Program-made: the position numbers and the translations under genes | Shown: positions 23,201 to 34,588 of the stretch, in pieces | Layout of the letters: each line of letters starts with the position of its first letter | Position numbering within the stretch: the stretch's first letter is position 1 | Source: Haematococcus lacustris | Lineage: Eukaryota; Chlorophyta; Chlorophyceae; Chlamydomonadales; Haematococcaceae | Reading direction: 5' to 3' | DNA length: 64,000 nucleotides | NCBI GenBank assembly: GCA_030144725.1 | Contig: JASKMD010000204.1 | Coordinates: forward strand, 75,001 to 139,000 | Notes under the pieces: model-generated | Told to the model about the DNA's origin: nothing | Seen by the model: the letters and a program-made list of their open reading frames with translations, nothing else | Databases searched by the model: none

Positions 23201-25080
23201 TCCCAACAGCTCCAGCTCCAGCCAAGGTTGGTAGCCACCGCTGCCTGATGCAAGGTGGGGGCTGCAGGCGGCGGCACGGCAGAGTAGTTTTTCACTTCAA
23301 GAGGCCTCCTGGGGCGACCAGGTTTCTTGGCCAGGTGCTGGGGACCCTAGACCTACCCTGAGCCCAGCCTACCCTGGGGCCAGGAGCCTGAGGTCTAGAC
23401 CCCTGCCGCCCACTGCCCTCCTGAATGCGCCTGGGCCACAGCTCTGAGCCTAGCTCTGAGCCAAGCCTAGCTCTAGGCCCTACACTGAGCCCATACCCTT
23501 TGAAGCCCAGCAACACACAGACCCAGACCATTGCCGCCCACTGTACAGAATACCCAGAAGTGTGCCGCTTATGACGTGGCAGGGATTTGCTCAGCTCTGG
23601 GCCTGGGCCGCCTCTGGAGGGGTTGTCCCGAGAGGTCCCCTGAGTGGCCCGGGTTCCTGCAGGGGTGGCGCACTCCCAGCTGCCAGCACATGGCCTGACT
23701 AGGCCACTTCACCCAGCTGCCCATCAGCTTCTCAAGCAGCCCCTGCCACACCCTGAGTCTGTCGCCCACGGTCTCAACACTGCTGTCCACTGCCCGTGTA
23801 ACTTCCAAAAGCGCCTTGCTGAGCTCTGGAACAACAGACCCCTCAACCACCCCATTGGAGGCCACCGCCTCTTGCCCAGCCAGGTGCAGGGTGCCTGTAC
23901 ACACGAGCGCTGCACACCCACACACCCACACACGTCTCCCCTGCTGGGAGATGTCTTGACTGTCCTGCTAGCTGCTCGCCTCACACCATACACACTCTAC
24001 TCATTGATGAAGACGTCATGTGTTTGTGATGTACTAGCGGATATCACTTGTTGTGGTAAAGGGATAGAAAATCCATGACTGTTTCTTCAAAGTGGCTGAC
24101 ATCAGACAAGTGCCTGTGCACCCATTGCCCAGCTCGCCACCCTTCTGCCTTGGACTTGTGATTTGGCCCAATGCCCATGGCGGGTGTGCACCCCCACTAC
24201 CTCAGCCACACCCACAAATGTTGGTGTAGGTGATTGAGCTGGACTGCTTCTTTCTGCAAGACCCAGATCATGTGGCTGAGGCGTCCTGCCAATGACTATT
24301 ACATCTCAGGGCCTTGCTCAGTCTTGCGAAGTCCTGCAATGACCCGGCCAACCAATACCCCGTCATCCTTACACAATTGCCCCTGACTCTGTCATTGCCA
24401 AACCCCACCAAGCGCCTACTCTGCCATGATAGAATCTTACCAAGGGTCAACTCTGCCCTGCCCACACCTACTCACTCTGCCCCTAGTTCTGTCATTGTCA
24501 AATCATATTGCAGGGCCTACTTTGCATGTCCAACAGCGAGAAGGACAGCGGCACTTCGCAGTTCTCCATCCTCATGGCCCCTGCCCCGCACTTGGATGGC
24601 CGCTACCCAGTCTTTGGCGAGGTGGGGCCACTGCTGCTGTTGCTGCCACTGCTGCGGCTGCTGCTGCCACTGTGGCTGCCACCCAGTGTTTGACGAGGTG
24701 GGGCCAGAGGTGGTCCGCAGGTGGTGAAGCAAAAGGCCTCCCACAAGCTGTATCCCCACGAGCCCCTCCCAGCCCCTCTCAAACACCCTTGCCCCTCCCA
24801 CCCGCAACCTTATCGTGCCAGGAGGAGCGCAGATGTGAGGGTGTGACTAGGATTTTGACGCGCGATTGATGGCGTTCCTTACTCATCGTGGCTGTGTCAG
24901 GCAGGCTGTGTCAGGCAGCGTGTGTGTTTTGTACAGATCGTGGAGGGTTTTGAGGTGGCGCTGAAGATAAACGCGCTGGCGCTAGGCAAGCCCAACAACG
25001 CGGTTGGACACGAGGCAGCTGCCGTCATCGTCAACAGCGGCCAGCTCGCAGGGCCGATACGCATCCCCGGGGTGCCTTGA
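17226..25080 (+). CDS. PAN/Apple-domain cyclophilin-type peptidyl-prolyl isomerase
   Basis: Ten exons join in phase to 427 residues: 17226-17489, 18016-18131, 18750-18831, 19074-19242, 19366-19475, 19740-19907, 22837-22909, 23032-23081, 24514-24621, 24937-25080. Residues about 155-220 resemble a PAN/Apple module, with CCDACLGEPDCNIWVWC, GECWLKY and VAWISG. From residue 248 (VFLDIAIQGQPCGRITISLF) to the end is a cyclophilin domain with FYRIVDRFIIQGG, GTSQFSILMAP and PVFGE. Relative to human CypA, the catalytic Arg55, Phe60 and Gln63 equivalents are kept (Arg309, Phe314, Gln317). Met61 is Ile, Trp121 is His and His126 is Tyr, so cyclosporin binding is probably weak. The N-terminal 150 residues are unassigned, and the first exon is the least certain part. 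The 2.9-kb intron 19908-22836 carries an antisense transposase relic. Confidence 0.88.
18186..18633 (+). repeat. Polypyrimidine 7-bp satellite (CTCCCTC)n in cyclophilin intron 2
   Basis: About 60 nearly perfect copies of a 7-bp CTCCCTC unit form an uninterrupted 440-bp polypyrimidine tract on the sense strand. Degenerate CTCCAACTTAC units precede it at 18156-18205. It creates spurious open frames on both strands because 7-mers lacking stops read through in every phase. Confidence 0.97.
20560..22210 (-). pseudogene. Broken DDE transposase (pogo/Tigger-like) inside a cyclophilin intron
   Basis: On the minus strand, 22209-21910 encodes a helix-turn-helix-like start (SLAAVAWEHGVPFATLYGVI, GRPTALS). 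The same frame resumes at 21813-21511 with ILDMDETGFQ, the first catalytic Asp motif of the DDE_1 superfamily. Further along, pieces in other frames read WHASRFSND and, near 21150-21200, LVILPAQCTFFLQPW, like the second-Asp (DNHxSH) block and the conserved LPPHTTHLLQP block. A stop near 21910, another at 21511 and frame changes downstream show that it is dead. It is antisense to the host gene. Terminal repeats were not identified, so element ends are unknown. Confidence 0.65.
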
Positions 25081-27409
25081 CGGCCTCCGGTCCAGCCTCG
25101 CTACCACCTGTAGGTCCTGTTGCGGGACACACGTCATGCGTTGCCACGAATGCCAGGGCACAGGTACACCTCACACCACTCACACTGGACATACAGGGCA
25201 CGCCATGCAACTGTTGCCCAACTCGACATCCGCCTTGCTTCCTTTCGTCAGCAGGTCATTTTGAGAATCACACACCCACAAACACTGCAGGCTGACTGCC
25301 CTCCCCTAGTCGTGGCCACTTGACCCCGACACGCAAATGCTCAGACAAATCCGGGATTTGGTCAAAGCTTGTCAGCCTTTCGTGCATGGTAACAAGGTGA
25401 CGATATATGAACATGGGTTGCTTGGTGCTCACTGCTGAGGTCAGCACATGGACATCATCACTTGTGAGTGCAGCTGGCGACCCCTGGGTGCCCCTGGAGG
25501 CATGCTGCAGCTTGAGCACGGCAGACTGGCTGCGCAATGTCCAGGAGCAGGAGCAGCGTGAGTGGGAGGAGTGGAGGCAGGCTGCAGCTCGAGCACAGAG
25601 TGCCTTGTCTTGCACTCATCACTTGTATGTATTTGGCAGCTAGCCCCTGGGTGCCCACGACCATGCCCTGTGTGTCAGGCACCTGCCATGGGATGCGTGC
25701 CTGCTAGTGCTAGAGCTAGAGCTAGCCATGAGAAGGACTTCCCAACCAGGTGTGAACTCCCTGGAGCTAAGCACCCACGTGGTTCTACCTTGGCCTCGTG
25801 TACGGGCTGCGCCTCGGGGTGACCACCTTTCTTACCTTAGCACCAAATAGTCAACATGTTCCGTGCTTGCTGCATTGCCCGTCGTCTTCCAAGCAGCAGG
25901 AATGGTGCAGCAGCCCTCACCTGCCCTGCCCCTTGCCAATTCCACCCACTGCTCATGTGGGACGATGTCATGAACAGATAAGGTGATGGCGCTTGGGCGG
26001 CCTTAATGACTAGTCTGCTTTCTAAGGACAATGAAGTGGCGCAGTACATTCAGCAAGGGCTTCAAGAGCTGTGGGTGGGAAACATTGCGGCAAACAGACC
26101 TGTAACACAACATTTATGTGTGGGTATGTCACATTTCACTGCATGGTGATCATCTGTATTGTACGACAATGAGTCATGTGCAATGTGTGTAAATTGGGGC
26201 GACGAAGGGCGCGATTGCAATGAAGCCATGTAGCTCGGTTGGGGGGAGGTTAGAGGGACATGGAGTCCTCGCCGTCTCGCCATTGGAATCGCGCCCAAGC
26301 AGCATCAGCATGGCATGCTGGAGGCGGTGGGAAGCATTCTTGCCTTGCTGTCTGATGGGGGATGGATGCCGGCATGGCAACCAGGTGCGCCTTACCACCC
26401 TCCTTCCCCTCTTGAGTTGGTCGGTGGAATAGCGGCAAGGGGGTGCTACCTTGAGCCCGGACATGGTCCTAGGCACCAAGGCTATGGAAGTCAAGTGGCT
26501 CGAGAGGTGAGGGAGGCGTTGGGTTGGGTTTGAGGGAGACCCTAGACGCCAGGCGCCCCCAACATGGGGTTGGTAATACGCATGCGATTACTCTCTTAAT
26601 ACTGCACCGTTTTCGATAGCGTTTATCACATTGGCATTGGCGGTTTAGTCCGCGTAATCTGACCATCAGCGCTATCCATTGGAGTCTTTGCTCTCGTACT
26701 GCCACATGTGCCCGCGATCAAATCACATCGGCGAGACGGGTCTCCTTGGCACGGTGCGCCACATCGCTGTGACCCCATCTATCTAGCGTAGTGTGCTGGT
26801 TGTGCACAAATGGAATGTCCGGCCAACACCCAACGCGATGCCTGCCGGGCGTGCAGGGCGCCTTGACGGGGTGATTGAAACATATATTCGTACTCGCTTC
26901 CGCCGAATACACCATTTGGGTCGGCGCACACTAAGGTATCACCGGCTTATCCCCCCCCCTCCTCCACTGTGTCCTCCACTATGTTGCACCCGCTGCACCC
27001 ACAAAAAAATGGCTACGAAATGCTTGTTCTTTACCCATTGGCGCATCTATTGAAACAAACCGCACAACAAACAGCCCTGAGATCGGGAGGGAGTTGGGGG
27101 TCACCGACCAAAGTGAGCTTTTGGCTTAGCTGAGTATGAGCGTTTGTAACACTGTCTTAGAGGAGCTTGACCAGTCAGTAGCATGTTGTAAGTCTAAATG
27201 GCCGAGCTGTGGCATTGCCCTCTAGGTATTGGGGGGAGGTGGGCTCATTGCCACATTGCCGCAACCGCTTTCCGATCCGACTGCTGCTGATGATGCGCGT
27301 GCTCGTGTAGAGCAGCCTAAGCGACGCGGGCGGTCGCAGCGATGACTGCATGCCCCGCAACGGCTCAAATTTAAATCACTAACTTTGACGCTTTGCTGTG
27401 CACGGCCTA
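25081..27409. other. Intergenic region: cyclophilin 3' UTR and unassigned repeats
   Basis: The first plus-strand TGTAA after the cyclophilin stop is at 26101-26105, allowing a 1-kb 3' UTR. Beyond it are short frames only. The 58-bp segment at 26365-26423 recurs at 35082-35137. No recognisable gene was found. Confidence 0.5.
26365..26423. repeat. Dispersed repeat, copy 1 of 2
   Basis: The stretch starting GATGCCGGCATGGCAACCAG and ending CTTGAGTTGGTC matches 35082-35137 with a few substitutions and a 3-4 bp indel, in direct orientation. On the minus strand both copies read HLVAMPASIP, so they may be remnants of one coding repeat family. Confidence 0.8.
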
Positions 27410-28623
27410 CCCCCCGTTTCCAATTAGCGGAGGACGGAGATCGGAGCTACATGGAGGGAAGCTGGAGGAGAGGAGCACATGGAGGTCGGAGCGGCGGAGC
27501 CCGAGCCACATGGGCTCCATGCTGGCTCCGACGGGGCGCGTTTCCAATTCGGAGAGACATGGGTCTCCGCATTGGCCCTCCATTGGCTCCGATAGGGCCC
27601 ATTGGCTCCTGTAGGTGACTCCTTCGGAGCCCGGAGAGGAGCCAGGAGCGGAGCCAGGAGTGTGAACGACCCTGTGACCCTGAGACCGAGTCTAGAGTGC
27701 GTACGTGTCCTGATGGCCCCGTCTGTCCGGTTGCTCAACCCTTCGTTACATCTAGTCTCCGCCGTATCGGTCCTCCCTGTGTAGGTCCACTGGCAACACC
27801 GCTGAGGATATGGCACTCCGCAGTTCTACCCCCATCAGCAACATTTGCGGAATAACCTCAGACTTGCTTTGCCTGCCTTACTTTTGCGGAGAATGCTTAG
27901 CTAGTCCCGCTTGCGCGGAGCCTGCTGTGTAGAGACAGCTGTGTTGTCGAAGCCTTGCTTAGCTTGTCTAGCAACGGGAGCGAACTTGTTGTCACTAAAC
28001 CAGCCAAACTGCAGCCAGCCTTCCTTGCGTAGCCAGCTCGAAGCAGAGTTGCACCATAGCCTTCACTACGCAGAGAGTGTAGCCTGCAAGAGTCATGTTA
28101 CAACCTTCGATTACAAGCCAACCTTAACCCCCAACACACCCTGCCCTACGCAGAGCATCATCACTATTAACACAAGCAGCTACAAGCTGCCTCATCTCTG
28201 CCAACACAACCAGCCTGCTCAAGCCGAGTACACAGCTGCCAGCCAAGGAGCAAAACCAACACTCGTGCACTCCTGCCCTAAGCATTGCACCGGCAACAAT
28301 ACATACGCCCAGCAGGTCACCACCACTAACATTAGCATGTTCAACAGAAGACAGTACCGTACAGTGCACCAGCCTGCAGAGGTCCTGCTGTTTCTGCAAC
28401 GCGGGTGTAAAGCTGTGGCAGGGTGCAAACCTGCGCTAAGCCGTATGCCGTATAAGCCGTATATGCGCTAAGCCGTATATGCGCTAAGCCGAATGGAGCT
28501 AGATGGCTGCTGCCGCTGCTGGAGCTAGAGCTGGAGCTAGAGCTGCTCGACAATGCATTTTTTTGCAGCAGCGGCAGCAGTGGCGTCCCTTGCAGCGGCA
28601 GCAGCAGCGTGATGATCGAAAGG

Positions 28624-28872
28624 TGTAGAAGAGCGTGGGACAGACGAGACACCAGACGAGGGTTGTTACAGGAAGAGCCTTCTAGCATAGATCTGTAGCA
28701 TGCTCTTATACCTGTAGAAGAGCGTGGGACAGACGAGACACCAGACGAGGGTGCCTATGAATGTCCGTCACCACGCTAAATACCAACTGTCACTCGGAGT
28801 CACTCAGAAGCTGGACAGCTGGACCTATCACCGGTGCAAGATGAGATCTGCACCGGGGCACTGTCTACAACA
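28624..28872 (-). repeat. 3' LTR of the copia element
   Basis: This is the left copy, hence the 3' LTR in element orientation. It has an internal 40-bp direct repeat: 28624-28663 recurs at 28713-28752. TTACA at 28666-28670 reads TGTAA on the element's strand, a plausible poly(A) signal. Confidence 0.95.
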
Positions 28873-28881
28873 CTCCCACTC
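28873..28881 (-). other. Polypurine tract of the copia element
   Basis: GAGTGGGAG on the minus strand directly abuts the 3' LTR, the expected place for plus-strand priming. It is short and not purely purine. Confidence 0.55.
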
Positions 28882-29043
28882 AGATGTACAGCTGCTGAGA
28901 TAGCAAAACAACTTCAACTTCATATGGCGCTAGCTGTTTCAGGCATGTGAGCCTGTGCTAATTATCCAACATCTCAACCCAGTCCATGCGTATAGCAGGC
29001 TGGGTACAGGCAAACTGTTTCAGGCATACATGCCTGGGTCTGT

Positions 29044-32000
29044 CTACATGCAGCTGATCCCACAGCCCTCCTTGGCATACCCAAGCTTCACAGCTGCCAG
29101 AGGCTTTGTCATGACATCTGCAACCATCTCGGATGTGCTGCAGTAGGTGAACATGACCTCCCCCGGGCTGCTCTCTCTCTAGCAAAGTGATGATGCACGC
29201 TGATGTGCTTGGATCGTGCTGAGGCCATGGGATTGTTCAGCAGTTGCAGTGCAGCCTGGTTGTCACACATGATGTTAACACATGAGCCAGGCAGGCCTAA
29301 ATCCTGCATAAGCTTCCTTAGCCACACTGCTTCCTTTACTGCTCCTGATGCAGCCATGTACTCTGCCTCTGCAGTGGACATGGCTACAGTAGGCTGGAGC
29401 CTGCTTGACTAGGAGATGGCTGCCCCGTGCAAGGTGAAGACATACCCAGTGGTGCTGCGTGCAGTGTCTTTGTCTCCTGCGTAATCAGCATCACAGTAGC
29501 CTTGCAGGCTGTCATTGCCTCCAAATACCAACCCCTGGCTGGCTGTGCCCTTTAGGTAGCTAAGCACTGCTTTGGCTGCTGCCCAGTGCTGCTGTGTGGG
29601 GGCAGCCATATGCCGTGCCAGTGCTCCCACTGCGTAGGCAATATCAGGCCTTGTGCAGCAGGACAGGTAAAGCAGGCTACCTACCAGGGCACTGTAGCTG
29701 TGGTGCGCAGTGTCCAAGGCATCACCCTCTTTAACTAGCTTGGTGCCTGGTGCCATTGGGACTGCCTTGCTGTGTGCCTCAGTCATGCTGTAGGTGCTGA
29801 GAAGCTCTTTAATGTACTGCTGCTGGTCAAGTTGCAGTGTGCCCTGAGACCTGTCCCTGCTGATCTGCATGCCCAAGAACCACCTGGTCTGGCCCAGGTC
29901 CTTGATGCCAAACACAGATGACAGGCGCTTCTTCACAAAGTCCAGGCTCTCAAAGTCACCCTTTTCTGTGCATAACAGGCAATCGTCTACATACACCAGC
30001 AGGTACACAGTGCCAGTGGAACGTGGCAGCATGAACAGGGCTGGATCTGACTCTGATGCAACGAACCCCATGTTCTCGAGCTCATACTTCAGCTTAGCAT
30101 GCCATGCACGTGGCGCCTGCCCATACAGCGCCTTTTGCAGCCTGCACACAGTGTTCTGGCTGCCCTCCTCAAACCCCTCAGGCTGCTGCACATGGATGAC
30201 TTCGTCAGGCTGCAGCATGCCATTCAGGAAGGCTGCCTCAACATCAATCTGGTGCACCTCCATGTCCCGTGCAACTGCCAGTGCCAGCAAGGCGCGCAGA
30301 GTGGTGTGCTTGCTCACAGGTGCATACACGTCTCCCACATCCACACCTGAGACTTGCATAAAGCCTTTTGCTACCAGTCGGGCCTTGAACTTCTCGATTG
30401 CCCCTGTAGCATCACGCTTAATTTTCAGCACCCACTTAGTGGGTAGCACTCGTGCACCAGGTGGCCTTTCTACCAGAGTCCATGTGCCATTAGCATGCAG
30501 GGAAGCAAGCTCAGTGTGCATGGCCTCACGCCAAGACTCAGCGTGCGGTCCTGACAATGCCTCAAGGACAGTGGGTGTGTCGCTGGGTGATGTGACAGTC
30601 ATGGATCCCAGCTCCGGCTGCCTGATCCTAATTGGTGGTTGCCGTGACCTGGCAGGGTTGCGACGAGGCCCTGGTGCATCAGGCATTCTTGCGGCAGCAG
30701 GTAAAGGGACTTCAGGGGCAGGAGCTGGGTTGACAGGTGCAGGTGGTGAGACAGCTGGTCCTGCAGCTGCTAGGGGTATCGGCCGTAGGCCTGGGAACCT
30801 GAATCTGCCAATGCCAGGAAAGTCTCCCACTGCACCTTTGTTGGGGCTTTGTAGCCAGGGAAAAGGGTAACCAAGGAGACCAGGAGGCACTAGTGGAATA
30901 GCCTTGCTGTTTGCTGCATCACTCCCACTGCTTACAGCAGCGGAAGAGCTGGTGCTGCTGCTTGCCTCCCCCCCAGCAGCTCTTGCGCTGCGTCTGCTGG
31001 GGGAGGGACTGCTTTGGCCCGGCAGCTGAGGCTGCGGCAGCTGTTGCTGCGGCGCCTGCTGCTGAGACTGCAGCTGTTGCTGCTGCAAAGGTAGCTGCTG
31101 TGGAGAAGCAGGCGTCTGTGGAGATTGAGGAGAAGGCGAGGAAGATGGTGGGGAAAGTGGAGGTGAAGGCGTAGGTGTTGGGGCGGGTAGAGATAGAGGC
31201 AGCTCAGAGGAAGGGGAGGGAGGTGGGGGCGCAGATGCTGGGGCAGGCACGCTGGGCACAGGAGACTGCACAGGCAACTGCATGCTGCGGTGGTGGTCAA
31301 GCACAGCTGTCTCATCAATCTGCACGTCCTTGCTGATAACCAGCCTGCCATTCACCCACAGCTTGTAAGCTTTGCTGCCAACAGCGTAGCCCAGGAAGAC
31401 GCCCTTGACTGCCTTAGGCTGGAGCTTGTTGCGATTGGGTTGTGTGACATACACCCACGCTGTTGCCCCAAAGACACGCAGGGCAGAGAGGTTAGGCTTG
31501 CGACGATAGAAGGCCTCCCAAAGCGTCACGGGCTGCCCTGTGATGGGCAGCAGGTTTCTCACATAGTTGGCCTTCAGGGCAGCATCAACCCAGAACCCAG
31601 GGGGCAGCTGAGCTGATAGTAGCATGCTGCGTGTGGCCTGCATGATGGTCCTGTTGAGACGCTCAGCCTTGCCGTTTTGCTCAGGGCAGTAGGGAGCAGA
31701 GAATTGTTGTTGGATGCCTTTGCTGCTGTACCAGTCTCTCATGGTCTTGTTGCTGTATTCTGAGCCATTATCTGACCTGAGAGCTTTGCAGCGATGCCCT
31801 GACTGAGTTTCAAGCTCAGTGATGACACGCAGAATTGCTGCTGGCACCTGATCTTTGCTGGAAAGCAGCTGAATGACAGACAGCCCAGTGTGCTCATCCA
31901 GGAATGTGGCAATGTAACGGCTGCCGTCTCTGCCAACATGAGGCATTGGGCCACAGACATCCATGTGAACGAGGCCCAGGGCTGACGTAACAGGTTGAGC

Positions 32001-33962
32001 ATTGGTGGAGAGATCAAAGTGAACACGGCGATGCTGTTTGCCCATGGCACAACCAGGGCATACGGTAGCGCTGCTGGCGGTTACAGCAAAGGCTGCCCGG
32101 CTGACTGGAACCCCTTCCACCATCCCTTCCCGCTGCATGCGAGTGAGAACAGAGAAAGAGGCATGTCCACAGCGCTGATGCCACACCTGAGGGTCAAGCT
32201 CGTTGGGCTGCATATGGAGCGCATGGGGAAGAGGGTTGTAGATGTTGTCAGGATCGTACAGGTGGGTGTCATCCTCCTGATTGCCATATCCCATGACACG
32301 GCGACCCTCCGCCACCGCTCTGATGTGCCAGAGGTAGACCCCGGGAGGGGCCTTCCTGATCGTCATCTGCCACTCAGGAGGGTTGCCCCGGCCAATCAGG
32401 TCACAGTGGTCACCGTGGAAGCGGAGCGTTACACCAGCATGAGTGAGCTCAGAGACAGAGAGATAGCAGTAGGCAGCTGCTGGCGCATGGAGCACACCTG
32501 TGATTGCCCACTGCTCCCCCTCAGAGTTGGTGAGGAAAGTGGTGCCCTCACCCAGAACATCGATGGAGGACCCTGCGCCACCCAGCTGTAGCTGGATCGG
32601 GGGGTCGAAAGCACGGTAGTCTGAGAGACAGGAGCGCCAAGGCATGATGTGACTGTTGGCACCAGAGTCAATGACCCAGCGTGGCATCCTGGCGTAGAAG
32701 TCCAGGAACTCCTCATCAGTCATGTTCTCAGGGACCAGGTGCCCTGGGACAGGAGTGGCAACTGGCTCAGTGCGCGATAGCTTAGGGAATTGGTTTGTTC
32801 TGACCATGAACAGGACATTGGCATGCTCAGCATCTGACTGCTGCTGCATGCTGCTGCCGGCTGAGTCTGCGCTCCTGCCGCCTGCACCATCCCCCCTGCC
32901 CCTGCTGGGGCTGTTGCCTCGAGGCCTGTTGGGGCTCAGCTGAGCCTGAGCCAGGCTGGGGCTAGCAGGTCTGGCGAAGCTCCCATGGTCGCGTGCATAT
33001 CTGCGGCACTCAGACAGGACGTGGCCAGGGTAGTTGCAGTACTGGCAGACAGGCCGAGAGGACCTGCTTTGCTGCTGAGAGGAGATTGGCCTGGAAGCAG
33101 TAGGAATGACCCCCCCCCGACCAGCTGTGTAACCCCCCCTGAGAACCCCCCTTGCAGGGGAGCTGCCCCTGCCCCTGTACCCAGGCTGCTGACCCCTACC
33201 CCTGGAGTAGGTGAAGGACGAGCTCCAGAGGGTGGAAGCAGGCTGAGTGGACTGAGTGGATTGAGTGGACTGCTCCTGTAGGTAATCAGCTTCTGACTGT
33301 AGGAGGACCTTCTTCACCACATCAAGGTCGCCGTTCCCAACAGTCAGCTGGTACCTGAGCAGCTGTACGGCAATCTTGAACTCAGGGGGCATGGCATTGC
33401 GAACGGCCAGCAGAAGGGATTGATCAGAGGGAGGACAGCCAGCTGAGGTGAGCTCATCACGCAGCAGCATGGTTCTGGCAAAGAAGCCTGCCACAGTTTC
33501 ATCTGCTTGCATGCGTAGCTGCGACAGCTGCATCTGCAGCTGCGATTGTCGTGCGATGGAGACTTGCACAAATTCGGCTGCTAGCTGTTCCCAGGCTTCT
33601 TTCGCTGTTGCAGCTGAGGAGACTGCCCGGGCATGCTGATCGCTGACATAACGCAGGATAATATTGCGGGCTTTGAGATTGGCAGTGTTGTCAGCTGCGA
33701 CTCTGGCGCGCTGAGAGGCATGGGCGGCGTGTTGCGCTGGGGTAGCATCGTTGGCAAGGGCTGGAGGTGCAGTGGCGAGACCATTCTCTACCACATAGTA
33801 AACCCCAGCCTCTTCTAGCATTCCCCGCAGCCTGATAACCCAGATGGCATAGTTGTCCTTGTCTAAGACTGGGATGAGAGCACCGCTACTGACGCTGGCG
33901 CTGGAGCTGGCCGACATAGTAGTGCGGCAGCGATTGACCCTAAAGCAACTGACGTGTTGCAC
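29044..33962 (-). pseudogene. gag-pol: copia Gag-Pol polyprotein with one nonsense codon and one frameshift
   Basis: The open frame runs from 33962 (a second ATG at 33917 is the likelier start) to TAG at 29409-29411, 1517 codons. Domains in order are: a Gag region starting near DKDNYAIW; a CCHC zinc knuckle CQYCNYPGHVLSEC; the aspartic protease motif WVIDSGANSHI near 32670; the integrase zinc segment and catalytic core, with MDVCGP, RSDNGSEY and NGKAERLNRT supplying the D,D,E triad; reverse transcriptase with YVDD near 29980-30005; and RNase H. The TAG replaces a Trp codon conserved just before the RNase H sequence STAEAEYMA. The same frame then continues to about 29163, where a frame change is needed to reach the usual C-terminus ending at 29044. 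Otherwise the catalytic motifs look intact. Confidence 0.93.
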
Positions 33963-34001
33963 GTCGTGGTGTCTTTAGATCCACGCACAGCAGTTGTGCT
34001 G

Positions 34002-34014
34002 TGGGCCCATAACC
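34002..34014 (-). other. Primer-binding site of half-tRNA (initiator Met) type
   Basis: Next to the 5' LTR the minus strand reads GGTTATGGGCCCA. It contains ATG, complementary to the CAT anticodon, and resembles the primer site of Drosophila copia and yeast Ty5, which use an internal fragment of initiator tRNA-Met rather than its 3' end. Identification rests on remembered similarity to those sites. Confidence 0.75.
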
Positions 34015-34015
34015 C

Positions 34016-34264
34016 TGTAGAAGAGCGTGGGACAGACGAGACACCAGACGAGGGTTGTTACAGGAAGAGCCTTCTAGCATAGATCTGTAGCATGCTCTTA
34101 TACCTGTAGAAGAGCGTGGGACAGACGAGACACCAGACGAGGGTGCCTATGAATGTCCGTCACCACGCTAAATACCAACTGTCACTCGGAGTCACTCAGA
34201 AGCTGGACAGCTGGACCTATCACCGGTGCAAGATGAGATCTGCACCGGGGCACTGTCTATAACA
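34016..34264 (-). repeat. 5' LTR of the copia element
   Basis: Same 249-bp sequence as the left LTR apart from one C/T difference near the outer end. It keeps the internal 40-bp duplication and the TGTAA signal (34058-34062 on the opposite strand). Confidence 0.95.
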
Positions 34265-34588
34265 AAAGGCCCTCGCGGCGGTCACGGGTCGCCCAAAAGC
34301 GTCAAAAAGCGTCCATGCAGCGCTCCTCTCCTCGCATTGGAAACGGCAATACGGCATTCGCCCATGCAGGGGCAGCTCCGCTCCATGAGCCTCCATGAGC
34401 TCCGCTCCGATCAATTGGAAACGGGGGGCTACCCAGTGTATAATTTTTCTGGATGGGTGAAAGGTTGCTGGCTGGGTTGGCTACATTGTGAATCATCTAG
34501 CATAACATTTGGCGCGGTGGGTGCAAAGTTACAGCCGTCCTACTACCAGGGGTAGGTTTTCTGTTAGTTGGGGGCGCCCGACTAGACG

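Larger units (their letters stand above)
28624..34264 (-). mobile_element. Full-length Ty1/copia LTR retrotransposon
   Basis: Two 249-bp direct LTRs (28624-28872 and 34016-34264) flank a minus-strand gag-pol region, and a 5-bp target duplication AAAGG lies at 28619-28623 and 34265-34269. In element orientation the LTR runs TGTTRTAGACAG to CTCTTCTACA, with TG...CA ends. Domain order protease-integrase-RT-RNase H defines the copia superfamily. The LTRs differ at one site by eye (28867 C versus 34259-34260 region T), which indicates a recent insertion, yet the coding region carries two lesions. Confidence 0.96.
27410..34428. mobile_element. Terminal-inverted-repeat element (3-bp target duplication), interrupted by a copia element
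   Basis: CCCCCCGTTTCCAATT at 27410-27425 is exactly inverted at 34413-34428, with further diverged GGAGCGGAGCT-rich inverted similarity inside. CTA flanks both ends (27407-27409, 34429-34431), a possible 3-bp target duplication. The motif CGTTTCCAAT also occurs subterminally near 27539 and, inverted, near 34336. Removing the copia insertion and one target copy leaves about 1.37 kb with no transposase, so it would be non-autonomous. A 3-bp duplication suggests PIF/Harbinger or a related group, but CTA is not the classic target. An internal 186-codon plus-strand frame (27911-28471) is unrecognised. Confidence 0.65.

Noticed and set aside
26551..34583. 12-bp inverted match GGCGCCCCCAAC at about 26552 and 34568 as an outer transposon terminus
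   Set aside because: Too short, with diverged surroundings and no target duplication.
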